Positions 8,570 through 20,180 of a DNA stretch of 64,000 bases are shown here, piece after piece (position 1 is the stretch's first letter; every line of letters starts with the position of its first letter). Position numbers and translations under genes: made by a program. The DNA is from Brachionus plicatilis (taxonomy: Eukaryota > Rotifera > Eurotatoria > Ploima > Brachionidae): the NCBI GenBank assembly GCA_010279815.1, contig QEOQ01000460.1, positions 720,205 to 784,204 on the forward strand, in the 5' to 3' direction. The notes beneath the pieces were generated by a model. It worked only from the letters and a program-made list of their open reading frames with translations. It did not search any database and was not told the DNA's origin.

Positions 8570-10130
8570 TTAGTAGTAGTAGTATAATCTGCAGCTTAGT
8601 GGTTATCTAAGCATAGCTCTAAAGAGCTGTAGTAGTCGCTTCTTTTTGTTTCGCCATCCAACGCTTTAAAACTATTCAGGCTCTTTGCATTTACAACATC
8701 GTCTGGGAGTTTATTCCATCCATTTACAACTCTTTTTGTAAAAAAGTCAAGTCTCGGAAGACAGTTCTTTATTCTTTCACGAGTAAGAACGTAGCTATTT
8801 CTCCTCAACTCATATCTTTTGCTACTTGATTTTGTGTTAAGACTTAAGTTGATTTCTTCATTAAATTCAATTTGTTCATAATTGTTTGCCGAATTGAATA
8901 TCTGGATTAGATCACCTCTTAATCTTCGTGTTCTCAAGGTAGTTAAATATAACCTTAACAAACGTTGCTGATAATCCAGGTTACGCATTTCCGGAATCAA
9001 CTTCGTTGCTCTTCGTTGAAATCTCTCAAGTTCATTTATGTCTTTTTCTGTATAAGGACACACAGCACTGACATCATATTCCAGGTGTGGTCTAACCATT
9101 AAACAATACAATAATTTAATAGTCTCGCTACAAGGATACCTTAATGCTTTCTATATTAAGCACAACATTTTATTTGCTTTAGCTGTAGTATTTTTGACTT
9201 GAGTAGCCCATTTTAAATCACTTTGTATGTAAATACCCAAATCTCTTTCAACGTTTGACTTACTAAGGTTTTTGAACCAATTTTATAATCAAACCCTGGA
9301 TTTTTGTTGCCAATATGAACAACTTTGCATTTTTCTATATTTAATTGAGTCGGCCATTCTTTTGACCATTTACACACATTATCGATATCTGATTGTAGGT
9401 CACCTACAATCAGATATCGATAATGTAATTCGAGTTCAAATTATCAATTTTTGATAAGATCTTCGTGTCATCATCAAAAGCTTTACAACTGTTTTGGACA
9501 ATACTCTACATATTGTTTATATAAATAATAAAGAAGAGAGGACCTAGCAGCCTTTAGCTTGCCTTTATCCAAGTTGAGCTCGTATCCCCTAATACTACTT
9601 TTTATTAACGTTCTAAAAGAAACGCCTTTGTCCAATTTATCAGTCCTTCACCAAATCCAAAAAATTGAAAAACAGAAGCTTCCTATGAGAGACTTTATCG
9701 AAAGCTTTTGCAAAATCTGTGTAAATGATGTCAACCGGTAAACCATTTAATATCGCTTCAGAAATAAAATCCATGGTTTTCAATAAATTGGTGAGGCATG
9801 ACTTTTTTGGAAAGAAACCGTGCTGTGATGTGGATATTAAATTATTTCTAAGCAAATGCTCTAATATTGGTTCTTTAGTTATGGACTCCAAGACTTTGCA
9901 TACAATATAAGTTAACGATACGGGAATTTTGTGGAGAAAGTTTAGAGCCCCCCTTATGTAACGGTGTTACATTTGCTTACTTCCAAACTTCTGGTAGCTC
10001 TCCTAAAATTAGTGATTATTGAAAAGAATTGAAAGAGAAAGAGCAAACGATTTAGCACAAAGGTAAGGATCCGGGTTACTTTTTGGTGGGCGATTATTTT
10101 ACCAGCTAAAAATGCTTGGGGTCTTAATCA
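8570..10130 (-). mobile_element. Decayed LINE retrotransposon, CR1/Jockey-like, RT part
   Basis: Minus-strand pieces of one reverse transcriptase can be read in order across frameshifts. About 9960 to 9890 gives LPEVWK and the start of the palm. At 9640-9891 come QHGF and YTDFAKAFDKVSHRKLL (RT block A). About 9450-9480 gives AFDDDTKIL (the [FY]xDD catalytic block). Then follow WSKEW...LNIEKCKVVHIGN, RDLGIYI, and at 8596-9111 the C-terminal VRPHLEY...ELERFQRRATKLI. The ORF stops at 8596 and a short TAC-repeat tail follows at 8571-8584. Several frameshifts, one in-frame stop and a short inverted duplication show that the copy is dead. The 5' part with the endonuclease is not found. Confidence 0.9.
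9376..9426. repeat. Near-perfect short palindrome inside the LINE
   Basis: A 25-bp arm (9376-9400) is followed after one base by its exact reverse complement (9402-9426). One arm belongs to the normal RT reading frame (encoding DLQSDIDNV); the other is an extra inverted copy that interrupts it. Confidence 0.9.
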
Positions 10131-11310
10131 AAAGACACCAGGAAATTTATGTAAATCTTAGTCGGATCAATTTTATAGTATTCTTTTCCTTGCCAGAATT
10201 CATAATCATTCAGAAATTCAGGAAATAATACCAAAAAATACAAGCAATTCAGAATACAGCATTTAATTAAAGTTTAAGTCCCATGGACAAATTAAAATAT
10301 GTCTTTGTAAAAAACTTATCAAAGACAAAAGTCTTAATGAAATTTAAAAAAAAATTCAACTTTTCCAGATAATTAAATGAAATGAGGAAAAAATTGGAAC
10401 ATTTAAAAGCCAAATTGTGAGATAACCAAGAAAACTAGTTTTTTTCAAATTTTAGTGAAACAGAGAAGGAACTTAGTGATGTCTCATGTTTGTTTACTAA
10501 AGCTCTCAACTCAATTGTAAAATTAAATCTTTGAATGATGAGACTGAAATTCAAGTTTGAGAATAATCAGCCAAATTTATCTGTAGTGATAAAAGATTCT
10601 TAAATAAAAAATTTTAAAAATTAAATTATTTTTAACTATTCAATTTAATTTCTTATTATTTATTTTTTCACGCATTTTTCTATTCTAAATGAAATATTGT
10701 TATTTATTTCAATGTATTTCACAAGCATCCTATTCAAAGCCTAATTTTTCGACTTAATGAAACTTGGATTTCAATTTTTTTATCTATTTAAAAATAAAGA
10801 CTGAAAGAATGCAAAATCAATATAAATTTCGTATACAAATCTTGAAAAATCTTTTTATGTACGATTCAAAAATTATTTTTGCCTTTCTTAACAAAATATA
10901 AAAAAAGATTTGAATATTATGATATTTATTAATAATAATTGAATTATAATTAGTAAATTAAAAGTTTTTATTCCCTTGCTAGTTAATGATAATATTTATT
11001 ATTTTTGTATTAATTCACAGATAATATTGATTTAGAAAATAATTAAGTTAAGAGCAATGGAGCTTGCAGTATTTTTGCAAATGCAATTAATAGAGTCCAC
11101 CTATTACCGTGCCAGGGAGATTCTACTCATTTGCGACGCTGTTGTTAAAGAAGTTCACACTAAACAAATTTTGAAGAAATTTGTCGGCAAAATAGTCTTT
11201 TGTGGCCTAAGATGCGATGTGCTGGTCGGGATCGGGAAAGAGAGTTAAACAGAAACATCATTTGGTGAAAAACCATGATAAAAAATTATCTCTATAGCTC
11301 CAATTATGAA
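10131..11310. other. Intergenic, one unexplained short ORF
   Basis: AT-rich spacer. The only item of note is a plus-strand ORF at 11057-11248 (63 codons) with above-background GC and text such as VKEVHTKQILKKFVGK. It has no recognisable domain and is probably a remnant. The DNA upstream of 10130 may include the lost 5' part of the LINE. Confidence 0.35.
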
Positions 11311-11313
11311 TTC

Positions 11314-11445
11314 TTAGCCACGGTTTGGTCTCACTTTTTGCACTTTTTCAAGGATGTTGCTATCTTTAGCGGTGTGAGGAGGCCATACCACTAAAGTATA
11401 CTCAATATGAGGACAAACGTTTGCATGGTGGCGTTTGCATCTCAA
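11314..11445 (-). mobile_element. LINE fragment (RT C-terminal region)
   Basis: The minus strand encodes VCPHIEYTLVVWPPHTAKDS followed by NILEKVQKV, matching the VRPHLEY...W.P...kDi..LEkvQrr stretch that ends CR1/Jockey-type reverse transcriptases. It is short, ends abruptly at a stop and is a separate copy from the element at 8.6-10.1 kb. Confidence 0.8.
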
Positions 11446-12050
11446 AGTGGCGACGGTCCAGAAATTAAATAAATTCTGAAATTTTTTAAAGAATTCTAAA
11501 ATTGTAATTTTTTGCATTCTAAAAATAGATTTTTTTTTCAAATTTTGAAATTTAATCCCACAACATTTTTCTTTAATGGAATTTTTTATGTAAATAAAAA
11601 CATTTCTTAGAAATTTCCTTTTAAGATCCGCATATTTGATGTAGCGAGAAATTTCACTTAATTAATAAGGTTTTTTTCAAACTTTTTATTTCTAAATAAA
11701 ATATTTGCTATTAAATTTTTGAAAATTATTATGAAAATGCGAGAAATTAAATGACGCAGGCAGCTCGATTTTTCAACTGTAAATTGGATAATTTTTTTCA
11801 AAAGATCAAGTCATTGATTTTTTTATCCTCAAAAAAACTTAAAGAATAAAAAAATCCTTTGAAATTGTATTAAAATAGTTGATTTCCAAATGTCCCATTC
11901 ATGAAAGTCATTCATTTGATTCGTAATCACAAATTATTTTATTCAATATATTTTAATACGCTTCAAAATGCTGGAGTTTTGTTTAAAGGCTCCATTCTAA
12001 AACATCCGGAATTTTAATTAATAAATTTATTAGACGGATGTTTTGAAAGC

Positions 12051-15000
12051 TTACACCACATCTTCTTCGTCTGTGTCATTTAGCATAGCAAATGTTGGAT
12101 TGTCAGCATAGTCCGAGTCTTTTTTAATTAAATAAAATAGTATTTTAAATTAGAAAAAATTTAAATTCACCTATTGAAGCATTTTTTGCTGGAGAATAAA
12201 CATAAGCCAAAGTATACATGTAAATATTAATTATTGAGAATAATGCGCAAAATTCGGTGGTATTGCGGTAGTTTTTAGTGAAGTTTTCGAAAAGGCTCTG
12301 TTTAAATGAATCACTTTTAAGCCTCATCAATGCTATTATAAGTAGTGAGAAAATCACTATCAGCATCATAATTGAAGCAAATTTTATGCGAATTCCTTTA
12401 AAAAAATTAGACTAGAAGAAAAAAGTCGAATAATTACCAAAATAGGGCATTTTTTTCAACTCAGCAACAGCTCTAACCATTAGATACAACAAAAACAATA
12501 AGTAAACTACCAAAAAAAAGAAAAGTAGTATCCTAAAGACCTAAGATTGAATTCAATTTTATTTAAAAAAATTCTTTTTATTTATCCAGCTTACAAAATA
12601 ATAATTCTCATCTATTGATAAATTATAAGAAGGATCATTTAGCGATCTGAATTGTTGCCAAAGAAGCAAAAATAGAGAAATTAGCCATATTGAGAATACT
12701 ATTACGAATTTTGGTATGTAAAAAGTCGTGAAGTTTCGATCATTCTTAGAATTTAATAATAAATTAAAAATAAAAATGTTTTTTTAAATCATACATGTCT
12801 AAATCCATGGAAAATACTTAACCAAAAAACCATTAACAAAGCTAAAAATGTAGATTGAAATATGGCGTCTAGTAGATGCGGTATCCAACTATCTACCAAC
12901 ACGATCAACGGGAGAAGAGGATCTAAAAACAATGAAAATTGAGTATTCAAAAATAAATATTGAATAATTTAAAAATAAGCGTTTTTAGATGCATAAAAAA
13001 ATTGATTTTTAAATGATTAAAATAAAATAAAAATCTATACATTAATTTTTTTTTTTTGAGAAGTTTTAAATTAAAAAATGAAATTTTCACAAGCCAAGCT
13101 CATTTTTTGGTTAAAAATGTTTAATTTTATTCTATGATTTTGAAAATAAAATTTTGTACATGTTTTTATTTATATTGAAAAACAATTTTTTGATTTAAAT
13201 ATTAATCGCGAATACTCTGATTTTAAAAATTTTGATTTATTTTTATTAATACAAAATTAAAAATATGAAAATTCAAATCATATCTTTGCTGAAAAAGATT
13301 TTTTTTATATTATAATTTTTTTTTAAGAATATATTAATAAAATAAATTTCTATATTTTGATCTAATTTTTCTAAGATCTAATCTATTGCTTGAATTTTTT
13401 ATTAAAATGATTTTTCAATTTAAATAAAGAATTTTTTTCTGTAATAAAAATCAATTTTTTTAGTTAGAATAAAATCCCTTTAAAAAGCCTAATTTAATTT
13501 TTTTAAATTGAATTTTTTTATGCATCAAAAATTTTCGCCTAGTTATTATAAACGAAAAAACAATTACTATTGAAAAATATCAACGATCTTAGAAGAATAA
13601 AAATCCATTTCTGTTCAATTGACCAGTCTCGTAAAGAATATTTTTTTAAAGAATTATTGTAAAGTATCTATTAAAAAAGTATTTTTTAGAATAGATAGCT
13701 AAGCTTAAATGCGCACTTACCAAAACGATTAGTGTGATAAATAAAAATGCAAATCGATACCAAAGTTCTAGTTTAGTAAAAGACGGATTGTAACTATTGA
13801 ACTAAAATTTTTTTAAATAAATCTAATGAAAATAATTCAATTTCTTTTTTACTTTGAATAAAAAATTTTCAATATTAAAATTTTCCAAGTCATCTATGCT
13901 TAAAAATTTCAGCTCGAGGCGATATTTTTCATTATGAAGATAGTCCAAGTGAAGTATATTGAACACATCACAAATCTTTAGATAAAATGATGCTAAATAA
14001 AAAAATTTTAAACAAAAAGCCATGGTTGAGTTTTAGATGAAAAAAAAATTTATTTGATTTTTAATTTGTAAATTTTTAGAAAGCCATTAATTAAAAACAT
14101 CTTTTTTTAATAAAAAGCATTCTTCTACTTTCTACAAAAGACAAAATCATTTCAGGTCTGGAGTACTATTAAGTTTAGAAAATAAATAACAAAAAATTTC
14201 ACATAAACAAAATTTTTGAGAGATCATTTGAAATTTTTAAGAGTCACAATTTAATATGCTCTGGCAAATTGATAAGGCGATGGTTGATACTGATTTTGGT
14301 AGCTAGCCGAGTATCCGGTGCTTCCATATCCGGTTTGAGTTTGCTGCTGTGCCGGATAAACACTAGAGTAGTTGTACTGAGCGCTCAAAGCTTGTTGCTG
14401 CTGATCTGGTTGCTGGCTGTCATCGTATTGAACCGGTGCTACTACAAAATTTTGCTGCTGATTTAATTGCGCCTGTGATCCTTGAGACAATCTAGTTTCA
14501 GACAGATTAGTCTGATATTGCCGAGAGAGAGTCTGCTGGGCTTGAGATGAAGTAGGCTGAGCTTGGTAAGTGTAGGACATGGTTGGATCGGCAGCGTTAG
14601 AAGTTGGAGCAGGTAGAGCTTGAACAAACTGTTGCTGATGGCTGCTCGGATACGATCTTGACGCCACTCGAACCACTAGTGGGTTGATCAATGGCTTTCT
14701 GGGCTTTCCAATGATGGTTCTGTCTTTGTACTGAGCTGGTGGAGTCCCGGGTCTTTCAATTACCAAATTGACTACATCTCGTTGAGGCTTGACAACGAAC
14801 ACCCGCTCTACAATATCCGGAGTTGGAGTTGGTAATCTACGAACTATTTGTTGTACCTTTCCGGGAGCACCAGGAACTGTAATCACTTGTCGCTTGATGA
14901 CCGGTTGTCTACGCTGACTGGTAGCAGCCTCATATGCAGCTTCAATTTGAGGGGTCATGTCCTCGTTTCGAGGATAGGCGCTTGGCTGATTGTAGCCATA

Positions 15001-16514
15001 GGCATCAGTGGTATAGGTCTGAGCGCCGTATGAGCCAATGTTGGCGCCGTATCCTTGATAACCTGTGTTGTATCCACTGTTACCGTATCCAGCTACAGGA
15101 AGGTTGGAGCCGAAATTTTCACTTTCCGATGTAGTTGAGTATGTAGGCCCATTGTAGTAGTTTGGCTGTGACGACATTCTATAGGCTGATGCACCGCCAT
15201 AGCTTGCTAGACCTGCCGATGGTGGATATGCCTGATAGAATTGTTGTACACTTGTTTGCTGAGGAATCGCGTATTGTCCGTAATAAGCCATGGTTATTTA
15301 ATTTGGATGACGTAGAAAAGTTGAATTTTACAAGACTAAATTAATTCTTAGGAATTTATCTTATCTCTAATAAGCAAGATTTAGGCAAAGTCAGCTTGTC
15401 TCTTGTATAAGAGATTTCAAATTTTTTTTATATTATAAAGAATAAAAATATCACAAAAATATTTCAACTTATTTTTATATTTGAAATTTTTGTAATTTTT
15501 TCGTCTAGTTTTTTTAGTCAAAACATTTTCGAGTAGTAATCAATGAAGCGTTAAGCAATTTATTTTAACTTTAGTTAGTACTCGGGCAAAGTTACATTTG
15601 TGAGACTGTAAAAGACATAGACGAGAAAAAACAACAACAACCACCACCAAAAAAAATAAGGGGCATAATAATTAAATTTTCCAAAGCATGACCAAATCGT
15701 ACATTGACTTGGAAAAAAATTCATTTGTGACACCATAATTCAATGGTCTAAATTAACTAGTTTTTAATTTTTCAAAATAATTTTCTATTATCTATCTGTC
15801 CGACTTATATCAACTTAGCCTAATTTCCAAAACTCAATTTGTCAAAATTTTATTTTTTTAATATTATGTATCTTTTGTTTGGAGATATTTGCAAAGCAGC
15901 CAACCATGGCTATGAGACAAAATTAACCGAGTTTTTTTTAAATTCATTTTCACATGCAATTTTACAATTAAATTTAACTTACCTCATTTTTGCAGTGAAT
16001 ATTCCGCGAACGATTCAAAAATTCCGTGTGCTGGTCCTTGGTAGTAAGATGCCGAATGCTCAGAGTAAACTGCTTGACAAATTCTTCTTTGCGACCGTGG
16101 ATAATTGGTTGACCTGTGAGCCATAATTGTTGATGAAATTTTCCTAGATTGGGCGATTCAAAAATAATTGCGCTTGGCTAAATAAAATAATTTAAAACCC
16201 AAATTTTTTAAATTTATTAAAATACCTTTGAAATTTCTGCTCTGGTCAAATTAGATGCGATTGTTGTGAGCATTTTTGGGCCTTTGAAGACATTTAGAAA
16301 AAAAAATTAGCTGAAATTCTAAGGCTTACCAAATATCCCAATCGTAGTGGTGAGAAAAAAAGCACTGAAAAAACATAAAAAAACTATTAAAATTTGATGC
16401 TTTTGCATCGAATACAAACGCAGTTTGATTGATCTTTAATTGAAAAAGTTTATTACTGAAAATTTGGGGACCTAAAGTCACTTACACTCCGTAATCGGAA
16501 TAGATTGACTTCAT
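12051..16514 (-). CDS. TMEM181-like multi-pass membrane protein, 12 exons
   Basis: Joined exons (minus strand): 16486-16514, 16330-16364, 16226-16281, 15983-16177, 13853-13975, 13721-13801, 13568-13667, 12795-12922, 12595-12744, 12438-12540, 12171-12395 and 12051-12118. They sum to 1293 nt, 430 residues, with phase kept at every GT...AG junction. TMEM181 belongs to the Wntless/GPR-like seven-helix membrane fold; its molecular role is poorly known. Diagnostic stretches are NPSFTKLELWYRF at exon 6, SLRDWSIEQKW at exon 7, DSWIPHLLDAIFQS and IFHGFR at exon 8, AYVYSPAKNA at exon 11 and the tail NPTFAMLNDTDEED at exon 12. A short N-terminal helix precedes a luminal domain (exons 3-5). Introns are mostly short, but intron 4 (13976-15982, 2 kb) contains another gene on the same strand. 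Confidence 0.93.
14251..15291 (-). CDS. Nested intronless gene: Y/Q/G-rich protein with valine-rich core
   Basis: A 346-residue protein encoded by one exon lying wholly inside intron 4 of the TMEM181 gene, on the same strand. GC content is clearly higher than its surroundings. Residues 1-125 are low-complexity (Y, G, S, Q, with repeated GY/YG). Residues about 131-210 form a conserved-looking core with KRQVITVPGAPGKVQQIVRR, then LPTPTPDIVERVFVVKPQRD and VVNLVIERPGTPP. The C-terminal third is Q/S/Y-rich. The alternating V/I, P and charge pattern of the core recalls alveolin/epiplasmin-type cytoskeletal proteins. I believe such cores occur in several invertebrate proteins but cannot confirm homology. 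No signal peptide, so probably an intracellular structural or prion-like assembly protein. The ATG at 15291 starts the low-complexity region directly. Confidence 0.85.
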   Translation of the reverse strand: MAYYGQYAIPQQTSVQQFYQAYPPSAGLASYGGASAYRMSSQPNYYNGPTYSTTSESENFGSNLPVAGYGNSGYNTGYQGYGANIGSYGAQTYTTDAYGYNQPSAYPRNEDMTPQIEAAYEAATSQRRQPVIKRQVITVPGAPGKVQQIVRRLPTPTPDIVERVFVVKPQRDVVNLVIERPGTPPAQYKDRTIIGKPRKPLINPLVVRVASRSYPSSHQQQFVQALPAPTSNAADPTMSYTYQAQPTSSQAQQTLSRQYQTNLSETRLSQGSQAQLNQQQNFVVAPVQYDDSQQPDQQQQALSAQYNYSSVYPAQQQTQTGYGSTGYSASYQNQYQPSPYQFARAY

Positions 16515-16835
16515 TTTAGCTCCTTTTTTTCAAGGATTAGAAAATTTTATTGATGACGATTGAAATTATAATTGAAAAATTCGAACATTTATTTCAAATG
16601 AATGCAAATACTTTTGAAAATAATATTATAAGAAATTTTTTTTGCTTTGTCACTAGAAATTGTCTGTTTTTGTTCTTTTATATACTGATGCCTAAATGCT
16701 CGAGGCAACGTCAAAATGTATTTTTTAATCACTTGAAACTATCATTTAATAAATGTCCAAGATTAGGAACAGTCCGAAATAGAGAACTAAAATGTGTTTT
16801 CAGTTTTTATTTAAAATTAAAATAAAAAAAAAAGT

Positions 16836-17455
<620 letters not shown>

Positions 17456-18385
17456 TTTTACCTTTGGCAAAAATTAGAATATTTTTTTTTCACAATATAA
17501 GTTTTTATTTTATTATTTTTTTTCTAAAGTTTGTAATTAACCATTTACGAAAATGTTTACCATAGAAACGTTCTTTTTTTATACGTAATAGATGACACAT
17601 AAATATTAATTTAAATTTGTTTCATGACTAAAAAAAACTTATTGAAAAATTAAAAAATCAATAAAATAAATTTTTTTTCAAAATTCTATTATAAACACGA
17701 GGTATTGGACTTGAAGTTTTAAAAGCGCCTAGCAACAATTAGGGTAACTTAATAACCTTAAAAAATCATGTAATCGGGAATTTCTAGAAATTTTTTATGT
17801 CATGATTAAACGTGAGTCAAGATCTCATGGTTTTAAAATTATTTGTCAAATAGACTTTTGTTTTTATTTATTAAAAAAAATTAATATAAGTAAAGCATAT
17901 ATTTTATACTTAGCACTGTTTATTTAAAAATTTTGTTTTTTATTCTACCTTTTTCAAGTAATCAAAAAATTGGTCGAGGGAAATAAGATTCAAATTTTTT
18001 TTTTCTTAAAAATTACTGATTAAATTTCAATGTTTTTTAATCAAATATTAATTATAATTAAAAATTCTCAAATTTAATTTTGCAGACTTTTAAAAATATG
18101 CATGTTTTTAAGTTACAAAAAAAAAATTATTTTCATTCTTAAATAATATTTTTAAGACAAAATTTCACAAAATAATATGACTGAAATATTTTTCTTGAGA
18201 TAAATTTTTAATCGATTGTAAAAAATAATCAATTTTTAGTTTTACAAGAACAATTATCTATTATTAATCTTTAGTTGAAATTAAAATAAATCTTGGATAA
18301 ATTATTTTATCAATAAGTCAAAGTCAACTATGGTGTAAAATTTTCTATTAAATTGTTTCAAAAAAAAGAAAAACATACATTTTAT
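17456..18385. other. Intergenic, nothing recognised
   Basis: Very AT-rich spacer with long A and T runs between the calcyphosin-like gene and the next gene. I see no coding or repeat structure. Confidence 0.5.
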
Positions 18386-18922
18386 TTACAAATAAAAATG
18401 AAACATGGAATAAAAAATAAGTGCTATAACAAATAAAAACTGTTTTAGATGGTTCGAGTTGGCGGTGTTGATCAGATGAGTGGATACATAGTTGGGAAAC
18501 AATGATACACATGCCTCTAAATTTTTGTGCACCCTGTGCTGAAATGCGCGGACCCGGTCGTGTATGAGCTTAAAATCACAATCGTCACTGCCATCAAAAT
18601 TAGGCTTTAACAAGCAATAAGAGGACTTTTTGAGCGGAAAGCACTCGTTTGATACTTTTTGTATATGGTGGTTGTTGGCGGTATCCATAAGGCAATTTTG
18701 AAAAACATAATTACAATACTCGTTACTAAACTCGACCCTATCGAATATAAAATCATACATTGACATCACTTCAAACTGGGCGATTCGTTCGAAGAACTGG
18801 CGCGGTACAATCGAATAATAGTCAGGACTGTAAAAAATTCCGACTGAATTTTTTTTTAAATTATTAGAACTAACTGTTTTTAATAATAAAACTACGACTA
18901 GATTTAGTAAAAAAAATTTCAT
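18386..18922 (-). CDS. Secreted six-cysteine protein, probably GPI-anchored (orphan)
   Basis: A single-exon ORF of 178 residues. Residues 1-19 are a clear signal peptide. The mature part has six cysteines (C70, C77, C94, C103, C115, C138), an even number expected of an extracellular disulphide-bonded domain. The C-terminus is a hydrophobic stretch (about 160-178) with no charged residue after it, preceded by a small-residue region INTANSN, which is the pattern of a GPI-attachment signal. I recognise no named domain. It would sit on the outer cell surface. A type I membrane protein without a cytoplasmic tail is the alternative. Confidence 0.75.
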   Translation of the reverse strand: MKFFLLNLVVVLLLKTVSSNNLKKNSVGIFYSPDYYSIVPRQFFERIAQFEVMSMYDFIFDRVEFSNEYCNYVFQNCLMDTANNHHIQKVSNECFPLKKSSYCLLKPNFDGSDDCDFKLIHDRVRAFQHRVHKNLEACVSLFPNYVSTHLINTANSNHLKQFLFVIALIFYSMFHFYL

Positions 18923-19683
18923 TTTCGTTGTAAAAATTGCTTGCCAATATTAGCCAGTTAGCTATGGAGCCATTAGATTCATCTAAAATTCAATTGAAAA
19001 AAAAATTAGAAATAAAAATAATTTAGAAAAATGTCATTTTTTAGACTACACTAGGATTAGTAATTGTCGAAAACAAGACAGCGAAATTAAACCCGACTCA
19101 ACATGATAGCGATCATGAAAGCAAAAAGCAATTTTCTAAAATTTACCTAAATTACGTAATTTTTAAATAAAATTTAAAGTAAATTTAAATAATTTTACCC
19201 ATCATAAAAAAGCGACCTTTTTTCTTAAAAATAATATTATCTTCAAAAAGCTATCATTTTTAATTTCAACTTAAAATTATGTAATCGAGTTTTTGTTTTT
19301 CTTTTCTTTATTCTTTTTTTGTTGAACAATGCAATTACTAGGCACAAAATTACCTCTTTGGAAGAAAATTACAATTTAAAAAAATAAAAAGATAGAATTG
19401 ATGAAATGTTAGTAATCTATGCTCAGACTGAAAGGTGCATTCATTCATAAAATTGTTTATTGATTAATCTTAAAGTTATCGTTTAATTGCAAATTAGACT
19501 ACGAGTTCTATTCTGATGGGAACGATTTACGAGCAATCTAAGCAAAAAATGCTGCACAGACTATTCGTATTCCGAGTAAAATAAACAAATATGAAAGCTA
19601 TTTGCTGATTCTTTCTACTTTTTCGGCTAAGATAAATAATTTAATATGATTTCAAAATCTATAAAAAATTAGATTAATTTATT
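18923..19683. other. Intergenic, nothing firm
   Basis: AT-rich spacer. A small GC-richer patch at about 19500-19590 has short open frames on both strands that I cannot connect to a gene. Confidence 0.4.
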
Positions 19684-20180
19684 TCAGCGGTGTGCTTTTT
19701 TTCTCAAAGTCGAATTATTCATAGGTGATCGATCGCTGACAGTGCATCTGATGCCAAGAAAAAAAAGAAAAAAGTTTATTAAATAATTAAATGACAAATT
19801 AGTTGCAATATCCTTGAATGCTAATGACACTGCCAGATCTGCTACTGATTCCGTACAAAGGTATTTAATTTTGATTTCGGAGAATAGAACATATCCAAAT
19901 AAATAAAGCATAATCTTATCATTTATTTATTAAATAATCATATTAAATTTTGTTCGCTCACAACAAATATTAGATTTCAAAAGATAGGAAATATTCACTT
20001 GAAACAAAATTTGGCTAAAGAATAGCAATTTAATAAAAAAAGAAAGAAGATAAAATCGCTTTGTTTATCGACTTGAATTGCAGTGGAATTTTCAAGAGAA
20101 TATTCTTGACTTATTAATCTTGAGGCAGCTCGCTCGCTTTTTGGACCCGGGATTAAGAGTCTTATCGACTAAATTTATTA
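19684..20180 (-). other. Possible exon fragments of an unrecognised gene
   Basis: Three minus-strand patches look more coding-like than the background. About 20060-20165 gives IRLLIPGPKSERAASRLISQ after a TTTAG acceptor-like site. About 19800-19850 gives GISSRSGSVISIQGY. At 19684-19745, after CAG, comes CTVSDRSPMNNSTLRKKAHR and a stop. They could be the tail exons of one gene, but I could not join them with consistent phase and no family is recognisable, so this is a weak call. Confidence 0.2.

Noticed and set aside
14269..15344. Several 60-68 codon plus-strand ORFs
   Set aside because: All are antisense shadows of the nested Y/Q/G-rich gene, whose higher GC content opens other frames.
15839..16126. 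95-codon plus-strand ORF
   Set aside because: It overlaps exon 4 of TMEM181 on the other strand, which fits a family and splices in phase.
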